The translations under genes and the position numbers were made by a program. Below the pieces are notes generated by a model. It saw only the letters and a list, made by a program, of their open reading frames with translations. It was not told where the DNA came from and did no database searches. From an uncultured bacterium (GTDB lineage: Bacteria > Spirochaetota > Brevinematia > DTOW01), in assembly GCA_937928175.1 (NCBI GenBank), contig CALFVP010000038.1, positions 1-13,641 on the forward strand: DNA of 13,641 nt, in the 5' to 3' direction. Within the stretch, counting starts at the first letter, position 1; each line of letters opens with the position of its first letter. Positions 13,238 through 13,641 of the stretch are shown in pieces.

Positions 13238-13641
13238 GTTTTTTTTATCAAAATAATCTTTATTATCGTAAGTTTGAATTTGATACTAAAATCATGTCTT
13301 CAACCTAAAAATCAAGTTACATATACTCCCATCAAAGATAAAAAAGAAATAACATTAAATAGTTCATCAATACAAGAGATAGGTCCAATACCTGAATGGG
13401 TTTTAAACCTTGAATCTCAAACCGAGATACAAAAATCGAGAGATGGTGCATTTTTTATATTTATGGTAGAATCTGAGAAAATTGAAGAAATTGACGGCAA
13501 AGAACAATTCTTAAACTACCTTTCCAAATACCTACCAGATGCTAAAACGTTACACTCAACCTTAGTAATACATCAAAAAGGTAAATACTGGCAAAAACTA
13601 AAAAACGGTAAATATCAAACCTTCTTTAGATACGAAATAAC
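13220..13641 (+). CDS. Putative lipoprotein, 3' end beyond the window
   Basis: The frame is open from the ATG at 13220 to the window end (at least 140 residues). The N-terminus is a lipoprotein-like signal: basic residues, a hydrophobic core (FFIKIIFIIVSLNLIL) and then L-K-S-C with the cysteine at residue 26. The Lys at -2 is unusual. After a flexible stretch comes G-P-I-P-E-W-V, a motif at the start of the globular part of many LPP20/FlgO-like lipoproteins, followed by mixed alpha/beta sequence (GAFFIFMVES, YLSKYLPDAK, LVIHQKGKYW). The family is a weak guess because the C-terminus is missing. No ribosome binding site is visible. The gene is divergent from the beta-helix gene, with 53 bp between starts. 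Confidence 0.65.
   Translation, partial: MKCYCKVFFIKIIFIIVSLNLILKSCLQPKNQVTYTPIKDKKEITLNSSSIQEIGPIPEWVLNLESQTEIQKSRDGAFFIFMVESEKIEEIDGKEQFLNYLSKYLPDAKTLHSTLVIHQKGKYWQKLKNGKYQTFFRYEI

Overview
The window comes from an AT-rich, double-membraned (diderm) bacterium. Evidence for an outer membrane: two lipoprotein-type genes, an LptF/LptG-type lipopolysaccharide-transport permease, an MlaF-type ABC ATPase, MurG for peptidoglycan, and a secreted beta-helix protein. The loose lipoboxes (LLQAC, LKSC) and the LysM lipoprotein architecture would suit a spirochaete-like lineage. That is a guess from style; no taxonomic marker such as rRNA is present.

Region 1 (1-1236) is accessory and decayed. It starts with the 3' end of a large gene resembling the C-terminus of DUF499 AAA+ ATPases, which are associated with defence and DNA-modification loci. 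A 44-codon ORF follows. Then come two fragments of DNA methyltransferase genes. One is on the + strand (761-910, with an altered catalytic motif) and one on the - strand (904-1050). They meet tail to tail near 910, and each has lost everything C-terminal. A further - strand ORF remnant (1083-1214) shares an imperfect 48-49 bp repeat with the second fragment. This graveyard ends exactly at the 3' end of a tRNA-Asn(GTT) gene (1237-1309, - strand), a typical island boundary.

Region 2 (1310-4150, + strand) is a tight three-gene set: a LysM lipoprotein, an ECF-like sigma-70 factor with no neighbouring anti-sigma gene, and an MlaF-like ABC ATPase without its permease. Intergenic gaps are 5-6 bp.

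Region 3 (4147-6883, - strand) is a cell-envelope operon: a 79-residue coiled-coil protein, murG (coupled by an ATGA overlap) and an lptF/lptG-type permease. Its 3' end overlaps the ABC ATPase gene by 4 bp. A divergent promoter region (6884-7003) separates it from a + strand ferredoxin-NADP reductase-like flavoprotein (7004-7744), whose 3' end overlaps galE by 23 bp.

Region 4 (7722-13166, - strand) reads, in transcription order: a secreted right-handed beta-helix protein with about 13 rungs, nadB (L-aspartate oxidase), then after a 113-bp gap trpS and galE. A divergent, truncated + strand lipoprotein gene starts at 13220 and runs off the window. Its start sits almost on its own predicted transcription start, so the message may be leaderless. 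The same is possible for trpS.

The most interesting material is the collapsed methyltransferase/DUF499 locus beside tRNA-Asn. I found no clear evidence of a complete new system in the window. Secondary points are the orphan sigma factor between envelope genes, the murG-coupled coiled-coil gene, leaderless-looking starts, G-run ribosome binding sites and a context-dependent Asn/Tyr codon bias.
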